A DNA stretch of 64,000 bases from Flavobacterium psychrotrophum (GTDB taxonomy: Bacteria; Bacteroidota; Bacteroidia; Flavobacteriales; Flavobacteriaceae): contig NZ_CP031557.1 in assembly GCF_003403075.1 (NCBI RefSeq), positions 682,001-746,000 on the forward strand. Direction: 5' to 3'. Of this stretch, positions 26,570-33,970 are shown one piece after another. Position 1 is the first letter of the stretch. Each line of letters begins with the position of its first letter. The position numbers were made by a program, and so were the translations under genes. Below the pieces are notes generated by a model that had not been told where the DNA came from, did not search any database, and worked only from the letters and a program-made list of their open reading frames with translations.

Positions 26570-27310
26570 ATGAATACTTTAGAAAACAAAATTGCATTAG
26601 TAACAGGAGGCAGCCGCGGTATAGGTGCTGCAATTGTAAAACGTTTAGCAACTGAAGGTGCCGATGTGGCTTTTACCTATGTATCTGCAAAGGCAGAGGC
26701 CGATGCGCTGGTTAAGGAAATAGAAAACACAGGGCGCAGGGCACTGGCCATACAGGCAAATGCTGCTGATGCCGTAGCCGTAGCCGCATCTGTAGAAGCT
26801 GCTGCTGCGCACTTTGGCAAGATAGATATACTGGTTAACAACGCAGGTATAGGCATAATGGGGCAGTTGGATACTTTTTCTGTAGAAGATTTTGACAAAA
26901 CCTTTAATATTAATGTTCGTGCCACATTTGTAGCTATTAAAGAGGCTGTTAAGCACATGGCAACCGGAAGCCGTATTATAAACATAGGCAGTACAAACGC
27001 TACTCGTATGCCATTTGAGGGCGGTGGTGTATATGCAGCCAGTAAGGCAGCAATACAAGGGCTTACCATGGGCTTATCCCGCGATTTGGGGCCACTGGGC
27101 ATTACCATTAATAACATTCAGCCCGGTCCGGTAAATACAGACATGAATCCTCAGAATGGGCCGTTTTCTGACTTCCTGAAATCGCAGATGGATCTTGACC
27201 GCTATGCGCAACCTGAAGAAATTGCTGCCTTTACCGCTTACCTGGCCGGGCCTGACGCAGGCTACATTACAGGTGCAAGCCTTAATATTGATGGTGGCTT
27301 TAAAGGGTGA
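26570..27310 (+). CDS. Short-chain dehydrogenase/reductase (FabG-like)
   Basis: The frame extends upstream to 26498, but the ATG at 26570 gives MNTLENKIALVTGG, the standard SDR start (246 residues). The cofactor motif TGGSRGIG, NNAG (VNNAGIGIMG), catalytic Ser in NIGSTN, and YAASK are all present. The closing GASLNIDGGFKG is the classical SDR end. It is a 3-oxoacyl-ACP-reductase-like enzyme, but with no fab genes nearby the real substrate is open. Confidence 0.93.
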   Translation: MNTLENKIALVTGGSRGIGAAIVKRLATEGADVAFTYVSAKAEADALVKEIENTGRRALAIQANAADAVAVAASVEAAAAHFGKIDILVNNAGIGIMGQLDTFSVEDFDKTFNINVRATFVAIKEAVKHMATGSRIINIGSTNATRMPFEGGGVYAASKAAIQGLTMGLSRDLGPLGITINNIQPGPVNTDMNPQNGPFSDFLKSQMDLDRYAQPEEIAAFTAYLAGPDAGYITGASLNIDGGFKG

Positions 27311-27340
27311 TACTCTTACCGGTGTTTGATTATTTTAAAA

Positions 27341-27365
27341 AAGACGGCAATTGTACTGCCGTCTT
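27341..27365 (+). terminator. Terminator of the SDR gene
   Basis: A perfect 9-bp stem (AAGACGGCA / TGCCGTCTT), a 7-nt loop and a T run follow the stop by 30 bp. Confidence 0.92.
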
Positions 27366-27448
27366 TTTTATGTTTTTTTTAAGTGCGATTTGGCAAAACT
27401 ATAATACCGGGCTATGTGTTTGACGTGTAACTTTATATAAAAATTGTT

Positions 27449-27679
27449 ATGAAAAAGATTTTTACATATGGCCTCTTATCATTATTTGCAATGCTTACTG
27501 GCTGCGGTAGCGGCCAATCGTCAGCGGGGGAGGAGGAGCCAATAAGTACAAGAGCCCCACAAAACATACGCACGAGCAGCGACATGAATATTTCGCCCTC
27601 TAACATGACAACCAGCGAACCGGCTATAAAGCCCAGCGACACTTCTAAAACAATGAAGCCCGCAGTTATCGAAGAATAG
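27449..27679 (+). CDS. Small lipoprotein of unknown function
   Basis: The 76-residue protein has an SPII signal ending MLTGC (Cys19). The mature 58 residues are rich in Ser, Thr, Pro and charged residues with no predicted fold. It is the first of three consecutive small lipoprotein genes in the same direction, each with its own promoter-like or terminator element. No family is recognised. Confidence 0.7.
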   Translation: MKKIFTYGLLSLFAMLTGCGSGQSSAGEEEPISTRAPQNIRTSSDMNISPSNMTTSEPAIKPSDTSKTMKPAVIEE

Positions 27680-27736
27680 CGGTTTATTTATGTTTTTTTT
27701 AAGATAATTACCTTACTAAATATATCGATATACTGC

Positions 27737-27744
27737 TATCTTTG
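27737..27744 (+). promoter_or_regulatory. Putative -7 element of the Thr-rich lipoprotein gene
   Basis: TATCTTTG matches TAnnTTTG 28 bp before the ATG at 27772. No good -33 box is visible. Confidence 0.5.
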
Positions 27745-27771
27745 AGAAAAGTAAAGCAAAATCAACATAGT

Positions 27772-27969
27772 ATGAAGAAAATTGTATTAGCATTAGTAAT
27801 GGTTGCAGGCATCGGGATGGTGTCTTGCAAGAGCAACAAAACAGAAGAAGGTACAGAGACTACCGCAGATACTGCCACAGTAGTAACTGATACTGTAATT
27901 ACAACGCCAGCCGGTACCACTACTGTTACCGACACGACAACGGTAATAACCGACAGTATTCCGAAATAG
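27772..27969 (+). CDS. Thr-rich small lipoprotein
   Basis: The reading frame opens at a TTG at 27742, but the ATG at 27772 follows the -7 element and gives MKKIVLALVMVAGIGMVSC, a textbook lipobox with Cys19. The mature 46 residues are mainly Thr, Val, Asp and Glu (TADTATVVTDTVITT), a repetitive and probably extended tail. Similar short Thr-rich lipoproteins are frequent in Flavobacterium, without known function. Confidence 0.78.
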   Translation: MKKIVLALVMVAGIGMVSCKSNKTEEGTETTADTATVVTDTVITTPAGTTTVTDTTTVITDSIPK

Positions 27970-27994
27970 TAGAAAAATAAAGATATGTATACTG

Positions 27995-28016
27995 ACAGCT
28001 GCCATTTGGCAGCTGT
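27995..28016 (+). terminator. Terminator of the Thr-rich lipoprotein gene
   Basis: A perfect 9-bp stem (ACAGCTGCC / GGCAGCTGT), a 4-nt loop and a run of seven T. Confidence 0.93.
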
Positions 28017-28069
28017 TTTTTTATAATACATTTAATAAAATGCTAAGAAAATTTAAAGATTTTACAGGC

Positions 28070-28077
28070 TAACTTTG
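28070..28077 (+). promoter_or_regulatory. Putative -7 element of the third small lipoprotein gene
   Basis: TAACTTTG matches TAnnTTTG, 29 bp before the ATG at 28106. Confidence 0.5.
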
Positions 28078-28105
28078 AAATACCAACGAATAATAAGAGA
28101 GAATT

Positions 28106-28366
28106 ATGAAACTAAATAGAAAATATATAAGAACAGCCTTTTTCAGTGCTTTGGTTTTTGGGGCACTAAGTTTTAGCTCTTGTAAGAACAAAACTGATGA
28201 AGGCGATGATGCAGGAACAGACGATATGGTAACTGACACCATTCCTCCTGAAGGGATGTCATCTGTACCCGGAGGCGACACTATAGTAAAAGATAACGAC
28301 ACCGTTGTAAAAATGGGGCCGAAAAACGACTTAAAAGAAAATCCTGTTGGGGAACAGGTTCCTTAG
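28106..28366 (+). CDS. Acidic small lipoprotein
   Basis: The 86-residue protein has a long SPII signal ending LSFSSC (Cys26). The mature part starts KNKTDEGDDAG, an acidic stretch near the lipid that may serve as a surface-export signal in this phylum. The rest is Asp/Thr/Val-rich and probably disordered. It shares the TDTI/DTVV style of the upstream lipoprotein and may be a diverged paralogue. Confidence 0.78.
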   Translation: MKLNRKYIRTAFFSALVFGALSFSSCKNKTDEGDDAGTDDMVTDTIPPEGMSSVPGGDTIVKDNDTVVKMGPKNDLKENPVGEQVP

Positions 28367-28404
28367 TAGAAATAAGGAGATTATTTAAATTTGGGTAGTT
28401 AAGA

Positions 28405-28430
28405 AAGCAGTCCGCAGATGCGGATTGCTT
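28405..28430 (+). terminator. Terminator between lipoprotein and zinc-finger genes
   Basis: An 11-bp stem (AAGCAGTCCGC / GCGGATTGCTT, one wobble), a 4-nt loop and a run of eight T. It faces the convergent minus-strand gene that ends at 28439. Confidence 0.9.
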
Positions 28431-28438
28431 TTTTTATT

Positions 28439-29119
28439 TTAGCGGAAAATACGGGTTATTCTAAACCAGGTGCGCTTAAAGAAAGATACTCTTCTTACTG
28501 CCCCTACCATTTCTACGTATTCTGAGGTATCTGTTAATTGCAGCGTAAAATCATAACGATTAGATTTTCCAACAATGAAATTCTGGTTTTTAAAACCTGG
28601 GAATTGCATCTGTAAGCTATCATTTTCACAACATCTCATTATAAAATTACCATCTACATCAGTGACTACTTTTCTGCCCGTGGTTAAGTTATTTATGTTT
28701 GCACCACCTACTTTAATACCTGTCTCATCCATTACATTACCATAAATAACCTTTAAGGACTCACTAATTGTATCGGACTCGACATTGATAGCAGAAGGGA
28801 CAGTTTCAGTCTGAGGCTCCTGTGCTTTAACTGCTTCGCTTCTAAGTGTGAAAAAACTTACCACGGCAGCGCTCGCAGCTATCCACATGGTATTCTTTTC
28901 TTTAGGGATAATAAGGTCACGGTCAAGTTGACTTTCTTTAAACCTGCCGCAGGCAGCCCCGTTTTTTAAGGCTGTAGCAATTTCCCTGTCAGTACTATTG
29001 GTAAAATCAAATACCTGCTTTTGGCACGACGCGCAAAACCTACCCTTATCTGTTGGGGTCATATCTGCCCATTTTTCATAGCAGGGCGTTGGGATTGATA
29101 TTTTTAGTTTACGGCTCAT
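28439..29119 (-). CDS. Zinc-finger/membrane/carboxypeptidase-regulatory-like protein, copy 2
   Basis: The 226-residue protein has an N-terminal four-Cys module: Cys13, Cys29-x2-Cys32 in GRFCASCQKQVFDFT, and Cys57 in GAACGRF. A membrane helix follows at about 77-92, then a domain around 120-205 (KVIYGNVMDETGIKVGGANI, VVTDVDGNFIM) with the pattern of carboxypeptidase-regulatory-like (CarboxypepD_reg) modules. The N-terminal 100 residues are nearly identical to the upstream gene, whereas the C-terminal part differs. The ATG overlaps the upstream stop by 4 bp. The N-terminal module is common in Bacteroidota TonB-like and regulatory-like proteins; its function is unknown to me. Confidence 0.8.
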   Translation of the reverse strand: MSRKLKISIPTPCYEKWADMTPTDKGRFCASCQKQVFDFTNSTDREIATALKNGAACGRFKESQLDRDLIIPKEKNTMWIAASAAVVSFFTLRSEAVKAQEPQTETVPSAINVESDTISESLKVIYGNVMDETGIKVGGANINNLTTGRKVVTDVDGNFIMRCCENDSLQMQFPGFKNQNFIVGKSNRYDFTLQLTDTSEYVEMVGAVRRVSFFKRTWFRITRIFR

Positions 29120-29793
29120 CTGAATATATTTCCTATACGGTGAAAAATACGCCCGAAGAAAGACCTTTGGATGGTACCATATACATCATATTCTATATTT
29201 TCTGAAGTTTCTGACTCAAGTTGCAGATTTTGATTACTTGATTTCGCTATAAAGCTATATGTTTTATACCCTTGGTGCTTAATTTCAATAACATCATTTT
29301 TAGCATATTTGATTGTAAAATTACCATTAAAATCGCATTTCACGTTTTCCATTGTCCTTGTGTTTGTAACATAAGCCATATGTATAGGGTAATCCATATC
29401 ATCTGTAACAATGCCTTTCATATTTTCTAAACCATCTTCGATTATATCGATTAATTTGTTTGATTTTTCCGGATTAATTTCTGTAACAGGCGCCTGTGCT
29501 TTAACTACTTCGCTTCCAAGTGTAAAAAAACTTACCACGGCAGCACTGGCGGCTATCCACATGGTATTCTTTTCTTTAGGGATAATAAGGTCACGGTCAA
29601 GTTGACTTTCTTTAAACCTGCCGCAGGCAGCCCCGTTTTTTAGGGCTATAGAAATTTCCCTGTCAGTGCTATTGGTAAAATCAAATACCTGCTTTTGGCA
29701 CGACGCGCAGAACCTGCCTTTATCTGTTGGGGTCATATCTGCCCATTTTTCATGGCAGGGCGTAGGGATTGATATTTGTATACGGTTACTCAT
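29116..29793 (-). CDS. Zinc-finger/membrane/carboxypeptidase-regulatory-like protein, copy 1
   Basis: The 225-residue protein has the same layout as its neighbour: Cys13, Cys29, Cys32 and Cys57 in the N-terminal module, a membrane helix at about 77-92 ending before VKAQ, then a regulatory-like beta domain (MKGIVTDDMDYPIHMAYVTN, KCDFNGNFTIKY). Residues 7-92 match copy 2 with only a few changes, but residues after about 100 are largely unrelated beyond the fold pattern. The C-terminus IFHRIGNIFR parallels RTWFRITRIFR of copy 2. It is likely a recent tandem duplication. Confidence 0.8.
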   Translation of the reverse strand: MSNRIQISIPTPCHEKWADMTPTDKGRFCASCQKQVFDFTNSTDREISIALKNGAACGRFKESQLDRDLIIPKEKNTMWIAASAAVVSFFTLGSEVVKAQAPVTEINPEKSNKLIDIIEDGLENMKGIVTDDMDYPIHMAYVTNTRTMENVKCDFNGNFTIKYAKNDVIEIKHQGYKTYSFIAKSSNQNLQLESETSENIEYDVYGTIQRSFFGRIFHRIGNIFR

Positions 29794-29858
29794 GCTAAAA
29801 TCCTTTTATGTAAGGATAACGTTTCAGGGTAAGAGGTTGGGATGCAAGTAAAATTTTA

Positions 29859-30710
29859 TTAGAAATGTACTTCAAAAAAAGCAGTAAGCTTTGCATATAC
29901 TTCTGCAAAAGTAGCATCATCCCAGTCGCCATGACCACCATTCGGGTAAAAGTTAAACTGATTTACCACGCCCGCCGCATCAAGTGCCGCCTTTAAGCGC
30001 GGACCCTGAGTAGCAGGTATAAGCTGATCCTGACCGCCATAAAACGAAAGGGTAGGAGGTGCCTGTGCTGTAATATGTGCAATAGGACTAACTTCTGTTA
30101 CAGCCTGCTGCGATGGTGTACTGCTGCCTATTACATACAATCCTGCAAGCGGATATAGTGGATGCGATACATAGGCGGGATCAAGAAAATCTGCCGGGCC
30201 TACAATATTACAAATGGCCTTTACCTCGTGGCTTGTGTCATATTTATAGCTGTACAACATAGCAATGTGTGCCCCGGCACTGGTGCCTATAAGGCCATAA
30301 TTACTACTTATGGTGTAGCCACTCTCATTTTTAAGGAAAGCTATGGCTTTTTTAACGTCGTCAATTTGTTTAGGGAAAGCCGCGCTGGTCTCAGTAGCCA
30401 GCCTGTAATTAATGTTTACAATGGCATATCCGGGAAATTCGGTTTTTATAAGCGGAATAAAATCTGCAAAATCTTCTTTACTTCCTGCTATCCAGGCACC
30501 GCCATGTATAAGGATAATTACTTTAGTTGCAGCAGTGCGTCCTGCGGGCAGGTACACATCCATTATTTGCTGCGGGTCGCTGCCGTAATGTACATCTGTA
30601 TATTCTTTGGCTACAGCCGTGTCATCAGCAGGAGTCGTGTTGTTATCATCAGAAGAACAGCTTTGCAAAAAGCTGACAAACAGGAATAGTAGTGCGAGTG
30701 TCTTTTTCAT
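29859..30710 (-). CDS. Alpha/beta hydrolase lipoprotein (carboxylesterase-like)
   Basis: The frame opens at 30752, but the ATG at 30710 gives MKKTLALLFLFVSFLQSC, a clear lipobox with Cys18, so it is chosen (283 residues). The mature start SSDDNN resembles the acidic surface-export signal of Flavobacteriaceae. The hydrolase core shows HGGAWIAGSKEDF (oxyanion hole), GTSAGAHIA (nucleophile Ser), FYGGQDQLIPA (acid) and PNGGHGDWDD (His). It belongs to the BD-FAE/HSL-like esterase group. The substrate may be a plant-derived acyl ester or lipid; unproven. Confidence 0.9.
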   Translation of the reverse strand: MKKTLALLFLFVSFLQSCSSDDNNTTPADDTAVAKEYTDVHYGSDPQQIMDVYLPAGRTAATKVIILIHGGAWIAGSKEDFADFIPLIKTEFPGYAIVNINYRLATETSAAFPKQIDDVKKAIAFLKNESGYTISSNYGLIGTSAGAHIAMLYSYKYDTSHEVKAICNIVGPADFLDPAYVSHPLYPLAGLYVIGSSTPSQQAVTEVSPIAHITAQAPPTLSFYGGQDQLIPATQGPRLKAALDAAGVVNQFNFYPNGGHGDWDDATFAEVYAKLTAFFEVHF

Positions 30711-30753
30711 GTGGTGGTTTTGCATTTTATAAAAGTAACAAACAAAAAGCAAA

Positions 30754-30773
30754 AAGCAGGCCGAAGCCTGCTT
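30754..30773 (-). terminator. Terminator of the NlpC/P60 gene
   Basis: A perfect 8-bp stem (AAGCAGGC / GCCTGCTT) with the loop CGAA and a T-rich tail on the minus strand, overlapping the stop codon. Confidence 0.85.
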
Positions 30774-31533
30774 AAATTATTTTTTTGATTACCCTTAGTT
30801 TGTGGCTGTGCCTGCCGGTGTCTACGTTGTAAATGCCCAGGTGATCGAGCCTGTCTATACGTACTTTGCCGTGCGCATGGATGATGTAATTATCTTCCAT
30901 AATAATGCCTACGTGGATAATGCGTCCTTCGTCGTTATCAAAAAAGGCAAGGTCGCCGGGTTCGCTCTCTTCTATAAAGCTTAGTGCTTCGCCCTGAGTG
31001 GCCTGCTGGCTGGCATCGCGCAATAAATTGTAGCCGTTTAGCTTATACACCATTTGTACCATGCCGCTGCAATCTATACCAAACGGCGTCTTGCCACCCC
31101 ATAAGTATGGCGCATTAAGGTATAGATAGGCAGTATCTACAATATTAGCCTTTTCTTTAACACCGGTAGTTTTAAGCCCTTCAAAATGATATTGTTCGGG
31201 GTTTAAGCCTTCATTCTCTAAATGGGTAATCGCAGATCCAAGCGATATGGGTAGTAACTGGTTGTTTGGCGAAGCTATAAATTCTATAAGATCGCCATTC
31301 ATAACAGGATCTGTGTGCTGCAGGGCGCTGTATTCGCTCTCGCTGATGTTGCGAAACTGTTTGTTATCAATCCAGCCATTATAGCCGTCAAAGCCTATTT
31401 CTATGCGGCTCCACTTTTCGGTTTGTTCAAGTATTTTAAAATGTTCGCCAAACAACACCTGCGAAGTCATTTCGCTGCGGTCGCTCGGCTCAAGCCGTAA
31501 TGGTACAATGGCAAGGTTACAAATACCAAACAT
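30772..31533 (-). CDS. NlpC/P60 family (C40) cysteine peptidase
   Basis: The 253-residue protein has one or two SH3-like modules in the first 120 residues (MTSQVLFGEHFKILEQTEKW) and a C-terminal NlpC/P60 domain. The catalytic Cys155 is in FGIDCSGMVQMVY, His207 in IIHVGIIM and His219 in YIIHAHG. The family cleaves gamma-D-Glu-diaminopimelate bonds in peptidoglycan peptides. There is no signal peptide, as in YkfC-like enzymes that recycle murein peptides in the cytoplasm. The gene lies downstream of the thiolase gene, but a terminator separates them. Confidence 0.93.
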   Translation of the reverse strand: MFGICNLAIVPLRLEPSDRSEMTSQVLFGEHFKILEQTEKWSRIEIGFDGYNGWIDNKQFRNISESEYSALQHTDPVMNGDLIEFIASPNNQLLPISLGSAITHLENEGLNPEQYHFEGLKTTGVKEKANIVDTAYLYLNAPYLWGGKTPFGIDCSGMVQMVYKLNGYNLLRDASQQATQGEALSFIEESEPGDLAFFDNDEGRIIHVGIIMEDNYIIHAHGKVRIDRLDHLGIYNVDTGRHSHKLRVIKKII

Positions 31534-31697
31534 TCCTTTATTTTATATTTTTTATTTTCTACTGGTTACTTCCCGACAAGTTAGCGATAGTAGCTTTTCT
31601 TGTTGCTACAAATATAGCAGGAAATCTCAAGAGATAGGGTATAATTTAGCGCAATGCCTACTATCTTATTCACAAAGTTCTTTACAATTTAAACAAA

Positions 31698-31729
31698 GAA
31701 CACCGGACGCAAAACAGCATCCGGTGTTC
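31698..31729 (-). terminator. Putative terminator of the thiolase gene
   Basis: A 13-bp stem with one wobble (GAACACCGGAYGC) and a 6-nt loop; the T run on the minus strand is interrupted (TTCTTTGTTT). Confidence 0.7.
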
Positions 31730-31764
31730 TCAATATAAGATATAATCTAAAAATAAAAAATTCC

Positions 31765-32943
31765 TTACGCTCTTTCTATAACAATAGCCGAAGCGCCACC
31801 ACCGCCATTACAAATAGCAGCTGCACCGGTTTTAGCATTGTTTTGTTCCAGTACGTTAAGCAGGGTAACAATAATACGTGCACCCGAAGCTCCCAGTGGG
31901 TGCCCAAGTGATACCGCACCACCGTTTACGTTTACCTTTTCGGCATCAAGGCCAAGGATTTTTGTATTTGCAAGGCCTACTACAGAGAAGGCTTCGTTAA
32001 ACTCAAAAAAGTCTACTTCTTCTTTAGTAATACCTGCTTTGCTAAGTGCTTTTGGCAATGCCTTAGATGGGGTAGTAGTAAACCATTTTGGTTCCTGCTC
32101 AGCATCGGCATACCCTTTTATATAAGCAAGTGGTTTAAGCCCCAGCTCATTTGCTTTGTCTTCGCTCATTATTACCATTGCCGCAGCACCATCATTAATG
32201 GTAGAAGCATTTGCTGCTGTTACCGTACCATCTTTCGTAAACACGGCATTAAGCGACGGAATTTTATCCAGCTTTACGTTAGTATATTCTTCGTCTTTGC
32301 TTACTATTACAGGTTCGCCCCTGCGTTGTGGTACTGCAACCGCCACCACTTCGTTATCAAACTTACCGGCATCCCATGCAGCGGCAGAGCGCTTGTAAGA
32401 GTTTATGGCAAATTCATCCTGCTCTTCGCGGCTTATTTTATATTCTGTAGCACAAAGGTCAGCAAATACGCCCATGGCGTTGTTATCATAAGCATCGCTA
32501 AGGCCATCTTTTTGAAGCCCGTCCAGCATTGTTGCAGGGCCAAATTTATAACCGTTGCGCATGTGCACATAGTGCGGTATCTGGCTCATGCTCTCCATAC
32601 CACCGGCAACAATAATCTCGGCATCGCCGCTTTTAATGGCTTGTGCTGCCTGCATTACGGCTTTCATACCGCTGGCGCATACTTTATTTACTGTTGTGGC
32701 AATAACGCTGTCCGGCAGCCCGGCAAGCTTTGATGCCTGGCGTGCGGGCGCCTGGCCCACACCGGCCTGTACTACATTGCCCATAAGAACTTCGTCTACA
32801 AGTTCTGGCTTAAGGTTTATTTTTTCGAGTGCGCCTTTAATGGCAGCAGCGCCCAGTTGCGGGGCTGTAAGGGTAGAAAGGCCTCCCATAAAACTGCCTA
32901 TTGGGGTGCGCACTGCAGATACTATTACAACTTTTTTACTCAT
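31765..32943 (-). CDS. Acetyl-CoA C-acyltransferase (thiolase)
   Basis: The 392-residue protein has all thiolase II motifs: nucleophilic Cys89 in NKVCASGMKA, the NEAFSVV motif, His in GHPLGASGAR and the second Cys near 378 in AAICNGGGGAS. It catalyses reversible condensation of two acetyl-CoA or thiolysis of acetoacetyl-CoA, as in AtoB/PhaA enzymes. No HBD, crotonase or other beta-oxidation genes are adjacent, so the role (ketone-body use, branched amino acid breakdown) is left open. Confidence 0.95.
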   Translation of the reverse strand: MSKKVVIVSAVRTPIGSFMGGLSTLTAPQLGAAAIKGALEKINLKPELVDEVLMGNVVQAGVGQAPARQASKLAGLPDSVIATTVNKVCASGMKAVMQAAQAIKSGDAEIIVAGGMESMSQIPHYVHMRNGYKFGPATMLDGLQKDGLSDAYDNNAMGVFADLCATEYKISREEQDEFAINSYKRSAAAWDAGKFDNEVVAVAVPQRRGEPVIVSKDEEYTNVKLDKIPSLNAVFTKDGTVTAANASTINDGAAAMVIMSEDKANELGLKPLAYIKGYADAEQEPKWFTTTPSKALPKALSKAGITKEEVDFFEFNEAFSVVGLANTKILGLDAEKVNVNGGAVSLGHPLGASGARIIVTLLNVLEQNNAKTGAAAICNGGGGASAIVIERA

Positions 32944-33136
32944 GGCTAAAAATGTCTTTGTATTGTTTGTTGTTGCGAATTTAATTAAAAATTATCCACA
33001 TAAAAACAAATCGTTTAAAAATTATTGTAAATAAATAGGTCTTGTTGAGAATTGATGAAATATATAAGAAGTTGTACTAAAATTGTGCCATATATAATTT
33101 TATACGCTAATATTGCAATATACTTATATTTTAACT

Positions 33137-33499
33137 ATGAATGTTTTTGCCGTTTTTATAGCCATCATTGCTATTGTTTATTTGATCAATAAAATATACC
33201 GCACACCGGGTAAAGTAGTTTTTACAGAAAATGATAATGCCCATACTTCGGTACTGGCTAATGCAAATACCGAAGCCATAAGCAGGCTTGGCCTTGATGT
33301 AAGGGAGCAACTTGTTTTGCAGGAAACCGCCGTTGCCGGAGAGGTGCTTGTAAAAGCGAAAGGTAACGGAACCGGTTACGAAACAATAGGCCAGCTGCAT
33401 GATATTGAATTATATAAAAAAGTACAACAAAAAAGGGCAAGGGCTAAGATAACCGCCGTGGCCGGCACTGATGTTACTGTAGTGTACAGTTATTCTTAA
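33137..33499 (+). CDS. Small membrane-anchored protein, tandem paralogue A
   Basis: The frame opens at a TTG at 33113, but the ATG at 33137 gives MNVFAVFIAIIAIVYLINKIY, an N-terminal membrane helix (120 residues). The rest is a soluble domain with LVKAKGNGTGYETIGQL and a C-terminus ARAKITAVAGTDVTVVYSYS. The domain pattern is shared with the next gene, 19 bp downstream. I recognise no named family. The N-in orientation would place the domain outside the cytoplasm. Confidence 0.72.
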   Translation: MNVFAVFIAIIAIVYLINKIYRTPGKVVFTENDNAHTSVLANANTEAISRLGLDVREQLVLQETAVAGEVLVKAKGNGTGYETIGQLHDIELYKKVQQKRARAKITAVAGTDVTVVYSYS

Positions 33500-33518
33500 A
33501 CCAAAACCACCAACCATT

Positions 33519-33866
33519 ATGTACATACCTATTATTACCATTACCATTATTGTTGTAAAAATAATAATGAAGTTTAGCGATTCCTCTGGCGGAGGCCCTA
33601 AAGAATATTCAATCTCGTCTGAACTGGAAGTTAGCGATGAGGTGTTAAGGGCTGTAGACCTTTTTCCGGGCAGGGACCTGATGCTTGTAAATAAGCCGGG
33701 AACTCCTGAAGTGCTGGTTAGAGTAAAAGCGGATGATGAACGTTTTTTAGAACTGGGCACTATAGAGAACAGAGAATTGACAGCTAAAGTGATACAAGGC
33801 AAGGCTAAGGCAAAAGTGATGTTTGTTACGCCCCGAAGTGTTAAGGTAGAGTTGTCTTACTCATAA
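33519..33866 (+). CDS. Small membrane-anchored protein, tandem paralogue B
   Basis: The 115-residue protein has a short hydrophobic N-terminus (MYIPIITITIIVVKIIM), then a domain with VLVRVKADDERFLELGTIE and the C-terminus AKAKVMFVTPRSVKVELSYS. These parallel LVKAKGNGTGYETIGQL and ARAKITAVAGTDVTVVYSYS of the upstream gene, so the two are diverged tandem paralogues with identical domain order. They share a terminator. The conserved VLV-K-K and A-AK plus SYS ends look like a beta-rich module. Function unknown. Confidence 0.72.
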   Translation: MYIPIITITIIVVKIIMKFSDSSGGGPKEYSISSELEVSDEVLRAVDLFPGRDLMLVNKPGTPEVLVRVKADDERFLELGTIENRELTAKVIQGKAKAKVMFVTPRSVKVELSYS

Positions 33867-33883
33867 TAATTATTGTAAAAAAC

Positions 33884-33924
33884 ATACCAAAAATGCTGTC
33901 TGGTGAGGGCAGCATTTTTGGTAT
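33884..33924 (+). terminator. Strong terminator after the tandem paralogues
   Basis: A 17-bp stem (ATACCAAAAATGCTGYC) with one wobble and a 7-nt loop. T-rich DNA is inside the descending arm, and it may also stop minus-strand transcripts. Confidence 0.8.
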
Positions 33925-33970
33925 ATTATTAAACGGTAAACCTATATAAATAACTGATATAGGTTTTTAT

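Noticed and set aside
28439..29793. Assembly duplication as explanation of the tandem genes
   Set aside because: The C-terminal halves and several N-terminal codons differ, so these are two real genes.
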